DNA from: Blattamonas nauphoetae
Taxonomy: Eukaryota; Preaxostyla; Oxymonadida
Assembly (NCBI GenBank): GCA_033064195.1
Contig: JARBJD010000051.1
Span: 124,001-188,000, forward strand
Length of the DNA: 64,000 nt
Direction of reading: 5' to 3'
Below, one piece after another: positions 53,436 through 64,000 of this stretch. A program made the position numbers and the translations under genes. The notes beneath the pieces are model-generated. The model made no database searches. It was not told where the DNA came from and worked only from the letters and a program-made list of their open reading frames with translations. Every line of letters starts with the position of its first letter. Within the stretch, counting starts at the first letter, position 1.

Positions 53436-56400
53436 ATGAGTATCAAGCATGACCCTTCCAACTTACACTCTTCTTCCCCTCAGATTGATGGAAACTCCAC
53501 TTTTGACCAATCTGTCCCTCACTTACCACCGGTCTGCTTTTCTTTGCTTTGATCCTCTTCAACTCCTTTTATTCCCTCTTTTCCGACTCTTTTTGATCAA
53601 GTCTACCCCATTGACTGAATCTCGAGATGTATTTCATTCTGAGATCAGAGATAATTCACATTCCCCATCTCTGAGAAGGACTCCTTCGTCACGACGAAAC
53701 AGACGAAAATCGTCGAATCTATCACCAAAAGTTCAGCTCCGTGATACCATTGACCGTGAAAGGACGATCATTTCGGAATCTAACGACCAACATACTCAAA
53801 TCCCATCGCCATTCCTTCAACCATCTCCCAACCCTTACATTCACCAGGGCTCCCCACAAGATTTCGCAGAGGGCACACCCCATTTAGCGTGTTTATCACC
53901 ACCTCCGAAATCATTCACTCAGATTCCACATCATCGTCCTCACTCAATCATCGACCCATCACCAGACATTTCCGTGGAAGGATCTGATTCACCATTAAAT
54001 GCCTCTGTGTTTTCGATACAAACTCAATTACACTTCTCTTCTCACGACGATCATCACTATCTTCATCCCTCGACGTCTTCAATCACCACTCAGTTTTTGT
54101 CTCCACCTATCACATCAACGACTCTCTACCCACACACTCAACCACTTCAATCTCCATTACCTGGAGATTCCACAACAATTCTTAAAGCTGCTACGTTCTC
54201 TTCGCAACACAATACTGAACAAATTGAGATTCCTAAACAAAACGATGTTTTCCAGCCACTTTCCCATAACATGCGTCTCGACCTACAAATCCCAGCTCAA
54301 ATGGCAAATAGTTCGGGACGAGCCCCAAATCCTAATCCAGTTCCTTCTTCCGTTGAACCATCAATTCCGGTCGAACCATCAACTGATCAGATACCAAAAA
54401 TCACTAAATTTAACACAAAGAGTAAGGCATTCGTGCCTCGGTGGATGAAATCAGAGCCAGCGGGCATTGAACCGCCCGAAGCAACACCATCATCTCATAC
54501 ACCGACCACCCACTTAACATTTCCATCGCTCTCACTCAACATTCCTGTTTTGTCCACAACAGGAACGTCACTTCTTAAACTTCCATCACACTTAACTCCC
54601 TCACCTGCATTACGCTTTCCACAGACTACTGCTCCTGCAGTGACACTTTCGACCAAAACAGCTTTCCTTCCAAAGACACAAATCACTAAAGACAATATTC
54701 AAATGGTGCCCAGCCAAACAACACATATTCTTTCAGCTATTCGGCAAGAGGCCCGTTTTAAAACTCGCCATGGTGGACAAAAAGGAGGTGGAAATCAGAA
54801 CTCAAATTTGCCATCATTTCCTTCATCAAAAGAGTCAAACATTCCTTTTTCAAGCTGTTACTCCCATATACTCGCGATTTCTGAGGATCAGATTGGATCT
54901 CGCTTTCTCCAGTCTCGTCTGGATACTGCATCTTCAGAAGAGATCACACAAGTCTTTAATGAGCTCTGTATGGATACAGACAAAACTCTCGAGCTTATGA
55001 CACATTGCTTTGCCAACTATGTCATCCAGAAGCTCTTTGAAGTGTGTAACGAAGATCAAATTAACATTCTTCTCGATCTCATCCAACCCGCCTTTCTGTC
55101 TCTCTCGTTCGACACATTTGGGTGCCGTGTGCTCCAATGTGCCATCCCTCGTTTGAATGAGCGTGTATGCACGGATTGTGTGAAATGCTTGTTCGATAAC
55201 TCGATCAAAGCCATTTTTAACCAAAATGCGAACCATGTTCTACAGAAGGCCATAGAATATTCCTCACTCGACTCTGTGAACACTCTGATCAGCACAATTG
55301 ATACTCATGGGATTGTGTCGATCGCCACCCATACTTACGGATGTCGAGTGATGCAAAGAATGTTGGAGATCGACAGCGATCAAATCCACAATCGAATCGG
55401 AACACTCATCTTCCCTCATCTCCAATCACTCGTCCTCGACCAATACGGCAACTTTGTCATCCAGCACCTTGTTCAGAATTCGGGGTCTGTCTCAATCACA
55501 GTCAAGGTTCCGAAGAAGGCTGGGCAGAAAGAAGAGGCTTCAGTCACACTGCCAATCAATGAATCAGTCGTCCGATCACTCAGCGGACACTTCTTCGCAC
55601 TCTCCAAACACAAGTTTGGGTCGAATGTGATTGAGAAATGCCTGGAGTATTCGTCTGAGGTGCTCAGACGTGTGATTATTCTCGAAATCATGCAGACAGA
55701 CCCAGCAAGGTACCAACACACACCCACACCAAACACTCTCACCAAGGATCTCCTCACGATTCCCACCATCGCAACCATTGAAAACCAATCACTGCCATCA
55801 ATCCCATCCAAATCCACCCTTCCTTCGTCACCATTCACCTCTCATCCACTTCTCGTGCTGTTGATGGACCAATTTGGAAACTATGTTGCTCAGCGTGTGT
55901 GTGACGTTGCGCCTGTCGATCTGAAGACTAGCATCCTCTCTCAACTGCTCTGCTCGGTCCCTGGGCGAGCTCTGCGGAACAGAAGAGATTACATGAAGCG
56001 ACGGAGTGAGATCAGAAGAACGGCTCAAAGATTCAATTCTGTGCAAGAGGATCACATCAATTTTCCGACTCAGGATTTTGTTGTAGTTCGGATTGAGAAG
56101 TTGATCAGAGTTTTGGAGAAACCGGATCCTGTACGCTTTGCAGAGCCTCCGCGAGTCAAGAATGGAAGAGAGAGGGCAATGAGGGCTGTGGAAGAGGAAA
56201 GGAAAGCTGCGATGAAAAGACAGGTGAAGAAAGAAGCGGTTCAAGTTCAGGCGATGACACAAGCTCTCACACTCACTCCTCCTCTCGTCACTCTCCCAAC
56301 GTCCTCCTTCACTCCCATCTCATCCTCCTCCCACTCCGAACACTTCGAAGCCCCGCATTTCCGTCCCAAGCAATCCTCTCTTCCACACATCCACGAATCG

Positions 56401-57885
56401 GAAACGAGTCTCGTCTCCAAAAGCAGCGACAAAGAGCCATCAGAGTCGACATCACATTCTCGTTCTCAGGGCAGCTCCAACCGAACGGAACGACTACGCC
56501 GCACCCGACGAGACCGGAGCAGCGAAGATAATTCAGAGACACATGGCGATGACTCTCGAAACGAGGTGCCACCAAGGAAGAGAAAGAGAAGGTATCGGAA
56601 ACAGAAAAAGGAAGAAGATGAGGACGAGGATGATCCGCCGACTTCGATCGATGAGTCGGACACGTTTGGACGATCGAAGACGCAGTCGATCACAACCCGT
56701 TCATCTCAGCACAAAAGCTTGTCGAGTGACGAGAGCTCGCAGAGGACGTCGTCGGTCAAGAACATCAGAATGGATTCTCACTCACATTCGCAATCACATT
56801 CAACGTCTCAGTCACATTCGCACTCTCACTCCCATTCTAACCAGCGTACGTCGGTGTCGGACGATGAGACGATTGAAGTATCTTCGTCGGTCTTTGCTCA
56901 GCCTGCGTCTCGTATTAACGAGTTCAGCACCAACTCCCCAACACAATTTGAAACTCCAAAGCGATTCAAGAGAGACAGAGTGGGTCCTGTTCAGTTTGAG
57001 TCTCTTTCTGATCCGGAACAGTCAGGAGGGATGCGAGGAATGTGGGAAGGATTCGGGATGTCATCGAGGGAGTTTGAGGATGACATTGTGTCAGATTCGT
57101 CTCAGTTTGCTCCTCATTCGATGGCCGTGGTGAGTGACATCTCGTCGATGTCAACACGGAACTCTCTCGGAATGTTCAACCACCCAACTGGGCTCTCAGG
57201 GTCCCCACACGCGGCCGCAATGTTCACACCAGCGAAACATAATCACATGATCCACAACTCCCCCATAGCATTCCCATTCACAGAATCCATTCTTCCTTCA
57301 CACACCTCAGTCAACCACTACTCTCCTCAGCTTCAGCCGTCCACGCCGCATCAGTATGACCGACCAATCAAGGCGTTCCTTCCGAATTACGCTGGTGCCC
57401 ACTCTGCTTCACTGCCACTCTTCCCAAACACGGACAATGAACAGACACCACTCAACACGCACTCGATGTTTCCGACAGTTGGCGATGAACAGGAATATTT
57501 CTTTCTGCCATCTCTCCCTCTCTCGCCTACCTCTCTCCAACACTCACCCAGTTCTTCCACATCACTTCACCAGACTAGCACCCTCACATTCCCAGAATTG
57601 TCACCGCCTTTTAGACCGCCCTCGACCCACCAAATGGACTCGTCGATGCCCGAAGAACCAGACTTCTCCCAATCGTACTCTTTCTCTTCGTCCTTCCATT
57701 CCACCTTCTCTGTGACGACACCCAACCAGAGCTTCGCGTCTCCTCTCCCGCGGATGAACTTTGAGCCACATGAATCGTCCATCGATTCATATTCTCTGAT
57801 TGGACACGACTTCTCCATGTTCTCTTCCACAGAACTACCCGACCAACAGGGTGTTGACGATGATACATGGAAATCAGACGGGTGA
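53436..57885 (+). CDS. Pumilio/PUF RNA-binding protein, 2 exons
   Basis: PUF proteins bind 3' UTR elements of mRNAs and repress translation or stability. Exon 1 is 53436-53531 and exon 2 is 53602-57885 (70-nt intron GTCTGCTTTTC...ATCAAG), giving 1459 residues. The Pumilio homology domain spans about residues 450-820. Its eight repeats carry recognition helices with SRFLQ, NYVIQ, CRVLQ, NHVLQ, CRVMQ, NFVIQ, SNVIE and NYVAQ, the same set as human PUM1 apart from the stacking Phe in repeat 6, which predicts binding to UGUANAUA-type RNA. Insertions occur in repeats 6-7 and 7-8 (Lys-rich and Pro/Thr-rich). The flanks are disordered: an N-terminal Ser/Pro region and a C-terminal Ser/Arg/His region with a (HS)n tract. 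Starting at 53436 with splicing gives a better N-terminus than the ATG at 53451. Confidence 0.93.
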
Positions 57886-58451
57886 ACACTTCACACATCA
57901 TGTTCTTTCTTTGTTCATGATTATCTTCATTATTCTTCGAGGTTTTCAGTTCCTATCAATGTTTCACTGCATTTTTTGATGTTTGTCAGATGTGATTGAG
58001 GGAAAAAATAGAACCAGGAGACATTTTGGACATGATTTAGATGAAGAATTTTCTCCTATCTTTGTTATTCGCGGATTGACATACAGCGGAAAATGTAAAA
58101 CTGCAAGGACGAGATGAGATGGCACTGAAGTTCAAACATGGTTTATTCTCTTCTTTGGGGAGTATGCTAGTGTTCTTTTAGACGCTCACAACCAAAACGG
58201 CCTTATTGGTTTGTTTGTGAGACATTGGTCCACTTGGGGGATTGATCGGATCTCAATTATTAAGACAAGGTTCACTTGCCTAATTGGAATTTCACGAACA
58301 AATTTGGAGACAAAACAGAGAAATGTGGAATCATTATTAAAATGGAACGATGAACGGAGAAAAGAGTGAAAAGTGAATTGTGACAATCCACAGCGGCCCG
58401 GCTCTTTCGAATTGATTGAAAATCAGAAACCGACAAATGTGAATCGGTATC
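57886..58451. other. Convergent 3' intergenic region
   Basis: AT-rich spacer between the Pumilio gene (+) and the small secreted protein gene (-). No open frame or repeat of note; presumably 3' UTRs. Confidence 0.45.
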
Positions 58452-58831
58452 TTAATCACAAATCTCGTCATGTTTTTCTTCTTCCTTCAAGTTTAAGAGT
58501 GAGAGATTGTTGCATTCTTGCTCGAGTTGCACATCTTGCTTGAACAATGGAGTTTGAGCATTTTCCGACTGAGACATCTCAGAAAAGGTCTGGTTGGGTC
58601 AGAAATCAGAGTTGGAAGAATAATGGATGAAAGGAAGGAGACATTCATTGCTTTCAAAGACTCACAGAAATCACTTCCATTTCGCAGGCGGTGATCCTCC
58701 AAATTTTCGTATCCGACCGAATTTCTGCATTCAACAGAATACATCTTGATCTTTGTCTGTGAATACACAATTTCAGCGAAAGTGGACGGAATGAGAGAAA
58801 GCAGTGCAAGAGAACGGCGAGATATCATCAT
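58452..58831 (-). CDS. Small putatively secreted protein, 2 exons
   Basis: Exons 58831-58643 and 58589-58452 join across a 53-nt intron into 108 residues. The first ~19 residues, MMISRRSLALLSLIPSTFA, have the n-h-c layout of a signal peptide with a likely cleavage after TFA. The mature part is polar and acidic, with four Cys (VECRNS, DFCESL, QECNNL and EICD at the C-terminus). No family recognised. The frame also extends upstream of the ATG pair to 58867, but an acceptor-like TTTCAG just before it suggests a 5' UTR intron. Good coding continuity across the splice supports the gene; function unknown. Confidence 0.5.
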
Positions 58832-59383
58832 ACAGTCTGAAATAGTTGAGTAAAATGGAGGACACACAGTATATTTGTGGATATTTGCATGGTTTCATCG
58901 AAGTGCAATTTGACAAATGGTTTCGAAAAGAGTCGTTTTCACTGAAGATTGACTGCTATACTTGTATTTTGGGAGAGTGTTGCCAAAAATGTCGGAAGAT
59001 TTAGAGACTGTACAAAAGAAAGCTGAATAAAAATACAATATACACCGTTGATGTGCAGAAAAGTTTCATCTGTCGTATCAAGTTGAAATACTTTTTAGAT
59101 GTGATCAGAAACGCATTTTGAAGTACGAAAGGACAAATGATGCATGCGGTGATAATGACAGTCGGATGGGCTCGATGGATGGAGAAAGAGAAGACGATCA
59201 TCCCATGTTGTTTGTTTTTCTCGACACTTCGCCACGATTGTTACTCTGCGTCTATTTTAGGAAAACTACAGATGAATCCAAAGTGGATAATGAATCAGAT
59301 TCAAGATAATTATTCTTCCGTTAGACTTGCAGTTTTGCATCTTCCGCTGTATCCTGATCCGACCACAATCTTTTGCTGCAGTC
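58832..59383. other. Divergent intergenic region
   Basis: AT-rich spacer between two divergent genes. Small frames on both strands have no coding character. It should contain both promoters; no motif supported. Confidence 0.4.
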
Positions 59384-60376
59384 ATGACCAATTACCTTAG
59401 CATCAAACAGCATCGAAATATGCTCTACGCACCACAAAACTCCTTCAATTTTCATTATCGTCATACAACAATGGAACGAGCGTCAGCAATTCGAAACAGG
59501 AATTCTGTCTGGCACAACAAGTATGCTGAATGGTGCGGCGTGCTAAAGTCCTTAAAAGACCAGAAAATCATTATAGAAATGACAGATGATTTGAATGACA
59601 CACCTATCCCAATGCCATTTGACTTTGATGAAGAGTTAGAGGCTGAATACGAAACTGGTCTTGAACCCAATCAACCATTCACTTTCCGTGTTCACTTTCT
59701 TCTCGAAGGTATTCAAACAACCCCATTTTCACATTTTGTTAGAAAATGGAAACCCAAAGACTTCAATATGCTCATTCAACGTCGGGACATGTGATAAATC
59801 TCTCACATTCAACAGATATGTCAGTTGTTTCATCAGAGACGGCGGAAATCCGGAGATAATGATGAGTAGAATGATGGAAGGAGTATGAACATTGTTACAT
59901 TTTCTTCCTTTTCTTCCCAGGAAAACGTTTCACTCGTTGGTGTTCTCATCGAGTCTCAATCTATCGGCACAGGCAAATATAGCACTAAACTTCGAGCCAA
60001 ACCAGTTCAAACGGAGTATTATCGTGGAATGTCCGATCGAGAATTCACTTTCTGGTTGGAACGCAACCCCCCAAACACCGAAGTCAAAACATCTGTCAGC
60101 AATGCAAAAACCAACTCCACTTACGAATTTGTGGCAAAGATTGTGATTGATGATGAGAAGAAGTCAGTCGACTATGTTTTACAAGTCTTAGACCCGATTG
60201 AAGGATCGTACGAACAATTCACCAAGCTTGACACGATATCAGAACTTGAAGCAAAAATAGCAGCAGAAATACAGAAAGGACAAGTTCGTGCGGCGCCGCC
60301 ACAACTTCCAACAGGACCAACCCAAGCTACAGGCCCATCACAGAATCAGTTTATGAGTCGCATTCCCAACCAATGA
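59384..60376 (+). CDS. Three-exon orphan protein
   Basis: Exons 59384-59708, 59743-59882 and 59921-60376 join into one frame of 306 residues; introns are 34 and 38 nt. The start is uncertain: ATG 59384, 59417 or 59471 are all in frame. The protein looks globular, with mixed alpha/beta content (VGTCDKSLTFNRYVSCFI, then ENVSLVGVLIESQS, then DREFTFWLERNPPN, then TYEFVAKIVIDDEKKSVDYV), and ends in a Pro/Gln-rich tail. No family recognised. Good frame continuity over two mini-introns makes it a confident gene of unknown role. Confidence 0.6.
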
Positions 60377-60609
60377 TCAATCACGAAGTCAAATTCTTGG
60401 TCTCTTTCACTCGTTTCTCATTTCAACTCACTTGGTTGTTCTCTCCTTGCATTGTTTTGTCAATTCCTGGTGAAAAAACTGGTCGACGTTTTCTGAGAGA
60501 CTCTCACATCTCTTCACTTCAACAAACACTTCTCAAAGAACAGTCGTGTGTGATCGACATGAACGAAGAGAGAACAGAAAGAGGAAAGTGTGAAGTGGTG
60601 TGTTTTGCT
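60377..60609. other. Short convergent spacer
   Basis: Probably the 3' UTR of the three-exon gene; nothing else seen. Confidence 0.35.
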
Positions 60610-61451
60610 TTATTCTTCAATCTCGTCAGGAATTGTTCCTCCAACAATCTGCGGCTCGGACACAACCTTCACTGACTCAATATCAACAGCAATGCCACCA
60701 AACATGACGGTCGCAGCGAGTCAGAATGGGATTGAAATGTTCGTAAAGTTGACAGGCAGCGTCTCTCCATCTTGTGAGAGTTTCAACGTTCGCCTTCCTT
60801 CTCGCCCATCTGCCTCCAACACCGCTCGCTGCCCCTCTCTTCTTCCCACACATGCTGACTCACGATTTGCCCCCTTCACGTTCCGTCTGACAAATCGCCA
60901 AGTTTGATGAAATTCCCATCCTGCTCCTCCCTTCTGATCGGGAGAGTATCTTTTGGGAGTATCGCTTCTCAGATTGGACGAAATGATCCCAATTGCGAAA
61001 GCATTCTTCGGTCCTTTTCTGATTGCGAGCGACAGACGAGCCAGAACTGCCCCCAAGACGAACGAGACAAGCGAAACATGACGAATCTGTGATTTCGAGA
61101 AGACATTTCCAGTTACTGTCCATGCCCTGCTATCGAAGAGTTTGACCCCTGCTGCCCCAATTTTAGATTGTGGTTGTCTCCTTTCTTCTTCCTCTTCTCG
61201 CCTTGGTTCCTGTTCGGTCCACCTCCTTCCTTGTTCCAACAGTTGTTGGCTCTGTTCTCACTCACAGCTCCAAACGGAATTCGTCTTCGTTTTCGAGATG
61301 TCAGATGGGCCGATGGATACTCTGACGAAATGTGGTTGTTTCTTCGTATGAGATTTCCAATCGTAATTGAACCGAGTTTTGAATCCAGATGCATCTGATA
61401 AGAAGTAACGAATTTGCAAATGTTATCTAAGCCACTCTTGATCTTCTTCAC
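60610..61451 (-). pseudogene. SPRY-like domain gene relic
   Basis: A 172-codon minus-strand frame (61239-60721) continues past one TGA in the same frame to 60610. The C-terminal segment, REGRRTLKLSQDGETLPVNF then TNISIPF, stop, LAATVMFGGIAVDIESVKVV and SEPQIVGG, has the strand pattern of a SPRY/concanavalin-like domain (RxLxFxxNGxxxxxxFxxIPxxxxxAxxxxxxGxxVxI). The N-terminal half (GNVFSKSQIRHVSLVSFVLG, then KNAFAIGIISSNLR) is also strand-rich. The part upstream of 61239 to 61451 is in another frame. Such domains mediate protein binding. The stop and the frame break suggest a pseudogene, although an unseen intron could hide the first. Confidence 0.4.
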
Positions 61452-61588
61452 CCAAGTCTATCGTAGCGAAACAGTTCGAACCTTCTGGAAGTCCTTCAGA
61501 AAAGATATCTTTGAAGAGACCACCAGAAATTCGATTATATTGTCAATTTCAATTCAAGTAATTGTATGTGTGGAAGAATGATAGACGG

Positions 61589-62149
61589 TTAGTCAAGGTT
61601 TGTCGCAAAAACGTAATCGGCAATTCTGACTGCATACACCGCCTGATTTCGCATGATAATCATCGATTCAAGTTGATTGTAGCCTTCATGGAAATGTGTG
61701 CTTTCGTAATTCGTTAAAGAATGTTTGCGATGTGAATGGTGGTTGAATAGGACGGAGAGATTGAGCATCAGAGACGAGCGGACAAATAAGTCCTCTTCCT
61801 CAATCATTCGGTCCAACATAATTTTGATCCATTGGGGATTTGATGAGATATCCTTTCCAATTTGGTTCGTGAGGTGGAATATGAATGACAGTGAATCGTA
61901 TCTGAGTGAACGGGCTTGCCCATGTTGTAATAACCACCAAAGAAGATCAGCGTATGATTCAATATCTTCCCATCTTGGTTGGACGATCATCCATTGGTTT
62001 AGAAATAGTAAAGCTTCGAGGAGATGGATCATTGGTTGTTCCATTTGATTTCTCTCCAATGTGGTTGATCTCGAAAAAGTTCTGAGAAAATTTGGAATAA
62101 ATTCTCGAATATCTTCGTAAATAGCTTTTGTTTTGCCACGATCTGTCAT
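61589..62149 (-). CDS. All-helical repeat protein, unrecognised family
   Basis: A single-exon frame of 186 residues from ATG 62149. It reads as amphipathic helices: PMIHLLEALLFLNQWMIVQP, then YADLLWWLLQHGQARSLRYD, then FVRSSLMLNLSVLFNHHSHR and NQAVYAVRIADYVF. The pattern of paired helices with conserved Leu/Trp suggests an ARM/HEAT-like fold. The frame stays open about 22 codons upstream with coding-like sequence (SSHDEDFLLDPSM) but no ATG, so a 5' exon is possible. The short single-domain form suggests a lineage-specific family; function unknown. Confidence 0.55.
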   Translation of the reverse strand: MTDRGKTKAIYEDIREFIPNFLRTFSRSTTLERNQMEQPMIHLLEALLFLNQWMIVQPRWEDIESYADLLWWLLQHGQARSLRYDSLSFIFHLTNQIGKDISSNPQWIKIMLDRMIEEEDLFVRSSLMLNLSVLFNHHSHRKHSLTNYESTHFHEGYNQLESMIIMRNQAVYAVRIADYVFATNLD

Positions 62150-62515
62150 TGACGGATCCAGAAGGAAGTCTTCATCGTGAGAAGATATTTGGGGAGAATT
62201 AGAAAGAGAAAACTCTTAAACTTTGGCGTGTAGTGTTCAAAAGTTCTAGCTGTTGTGTAAACACATTAATATCCATCCCGGTAAATTTCAGATTGTGTAA
62301 AAACGATTCAATGGGCCGTTCATCATAAAACCGCAATTAAAGACGAAAATGAAGAAAAAATACTTGTAAAAGAAACAAAGTTTGCATAAAGTGTCAATAG
62401 AATCAAAGCTTTGACTAGAAGAGAGAAATAACAGAGAATCAGCTCATGTCGATATAGAGAGAGAAAAGCTAAAAACAAAAGCAGATAATTCGAAAAGGAA
62501 TCATTTCAGTACGTC
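62150..62515. other. Intergenic spacer
   Basis: AT-rich, no frame or repeat. It separates the helical protein's 5' end from the CFAP96-like gene's 3' end. Confidence 0.4.
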
Positions 62516-63968
62516 TCAAACCATTCTCTTACGACGAGGGCCACTTTCTTCGTAATGTTCAGGATATTTCTCAAACGTGCCTCTCGTATGAGACATTGAC
62601 ACAAACGGTGGGTATGTCTGATCAAGAAAAAGAGGGAATATGACGATTCAAAGAGAAAGGCACCTTCTCATCTTTCCTTCGCTGTTCTTTGATCACAGGA
62701 TCAACCGAATGCTCTGGGTATTTCTGAAGATCGTGCCTCGTGTGGCTCATGGAAACGAAAGGGGGACGATCGTCATTGACTGCATTTTCGTCTGATTTTG
62801 ATCTCTTTGGTGATGGTCTGGAGTCATCGACAATATATTCGGGGAATTTGTGGAAGGTTGGACGAGAACAGGATGGTGGAATGAATGGAGGGAATGGTGG
62901 TGGCTAAAAATGGGAGGAAGAAAGATGACACGAATTCAAAAGTTGAAAAAAATGAAAAGTAAAGGCAAAAAGGCTCCCATACCGGTTCTTTTCGTTCAGT
63001 ATTCCAGATTCCATCGTCATCATGAGTTGGATATCGGTCAAATGTTCCTTTTGAGTGACTTGTGGAACAGAAGTCTCTTCTTCCCGATGATCTCGAACGA
63101 TTCGAGGCTGACAACGATCTTAATCCCCGCATTGCAATAATACGAGAATTTATGGTTCGAGAAGTTCGATTTAAACTGTCTCTTCCTGATGATCGCTCAG
63201 TTCTCGGTCGCGAACTGTCGCGAGTTGTGAAGTCAACGCTTCGCTGTGTAACAGTTCCGTCTCGGGACCTTTGCCTTCCTGACTCAGTTCGTATTTGAGA
63301 GCGCGGGGAATAATGAGCATAAGACTTGCGAGATGAAAGATCTGTTGAGAGTCGATCTCGATGGCTGGCCCGCATCAATTTCAGGAGTTCTTCCTGACTT
63401 TGATCATTTTCTGAATCTCTGTCGGTGTATATAGATCGGTCAAATGTTTGAGATGTGTGTGACATTGAAACAAATGGCCTTTCCCTCATGACTTCTTTCC
63501 GTTCTGTCTTATACCCTTCAAACGGTTCTGGCATCCAACCAAATTCTGTTCCTCCAATGGTTAAGTGATAATTTCCAGATTTTCCTTTTTTCCCGGGTGA
63601 TGTGATAAAATTGCGCTTTGAATGGGTGATCTCTCCTTTTTTCAGTTTTGGTTCTTCAGGTGGAGGGTCATACTGAAAATTTGGATCAAAAAGTCCAGTA
63701 AACGATCCAGTAAAAGCTCTGAAGAATGAAGAAAATCAAAGAATGTGAGGAATAGAGCAAGGGATTGATGATGAGAGTGGTTGATCATTCTTCTTAAGTT
63801 GTCGTTGAATGTATAAAACAACGATAATAATTTCAACAAAAGTGATTTCGGGGCATACGGTTTTGGATTATGATATGTTGTGATGAATGGTTTGTCAGAG
63901 ATGATTCCAGCTCGACGTTCTTGTTCCTTCTGTCTGTCCAAGGCATATGGTTCAGTGTATGTGTCTCT
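62516..63968 (-). CDS. CFAP96-like axonemal protein, 5' end beyond the window
   Basis: Exons 63968-63859, 63718-62983, 62903-62664 and 62617-62516 join in frame into about 395 residues; the first exon lies past the right edge (acceptor TAG at 63969-63971). The central segment KRNFITSPGKKGKSG then NYHLTIGG and the N-terminal EPYALDRQKEQERR and FTGSFTGLFDP segments match the C4orf47/CFAP96 pattern, including its conserved NFxTxPGKKG block. A motif PFVSMSHTxxxFxKYPEH recurs four times (RPFVSMSHTSQTFDR, FCSTSHSKGTFDRYP, PPFVSMSHTRHDLQKYPEH and PPFVSMSHTRGTFEKYPEH). The region between is Ser/Arg-rich. In animals this protein belongs to cilia and sperm flagella; a microtubule-associated role in the flagellum is inferred. 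Confidence 0.65.
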
Positions 63969-64000
63969 CTATGTGCATACCAAAATGGAAGAGAATGATT

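Noticed and set aside
59001-59201. Minus-strand hydrophobic 66-codon frame
   Set aside because: AT-rich intergenic sequence; no start context, splice partner or similarity.

Overview
This is a 64 kb stretch of eukaryotic (protist) nuclear DNA. Genes are intron-rich, the introns are very short (about 31-100 nt, GT...AG, often GTATGx...CAG), and genes sit within a few hundred bases of each other on both strands. The gene content is a flagellate's (IFT46, a CFAP96-like protein), with an anaerobe-style iron alcohol dehydrogenase and a large beta-helix surface-type protein rich in short Ser/Thr strands. Together these suggest an anaerobic flagellate, most likely an oxymonad/Preaxostyla relative. 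That placement is inference; no rRNA or marker gene is present.

Left flank (1-11.5 kb) is an ordinary gene-dense block: PP1-like phosphatase (+), iron alcohol dehydrogenase (-), a two-EH-domain endocytic scaffold (-), a SEC14-RhoGAP fusion (+), a multi-pass membrane protein (-) and a small F-box protein (-). The EH and RhoGAP genes are divergent from a shared ~340 bp region.

The middle (about 11.6-53.4 kb) is a transposon graveyard. It holds: two short inverted-repeat elements with clear 8-bp and 10-bp target duplications; three copies of an unusual DDE-like transposase family (motifs GPHFRN and CDxEFG); degenerate mariner, Tc1, IS630/Tc1-type, Merlin/IS1595-type, MULE and pogo/DDE_1 transposases; a ~0.6 kb long-inverted-repeat family (called R here) in about a dozen whole or partial copies; and a ~0.23 kb family (called M here) in three copies. 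Some are nested: a pogo-like element with TA duplication sits inside an R copy, and an M copy sits inside a TA-flanked element whose ends are made of 21-bp tandem repeats. Host remnants lie among them: a P4-ATPase relic, an IFT46 gene, the 3' exon of a surface protein, and a 3.5 kb beta-helix surface-protein fragment. A fossil of a CRESS-DNA virus-type Rep gene (HUH endonuclease plus SF3 helicase) abuts the 3' end of that fragment.

Right flank (53.4-64 kb) returns to host genes: a Pumilio RNA-binding protein with eight canonical repeats (+), a small putatively secreted protein (-), a three-exon orphan (+), a SPRY-like pseudogene (-), a helical-repeat protein (-), and a CFAP96-like axonemal protein (-) that runs off the right edge.

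Exon boundaries were inferred by eye from reading-frame continuity, GT/AG sites and family homology; no transcript data were available. Family calls rest on motif recognition, not database searches.
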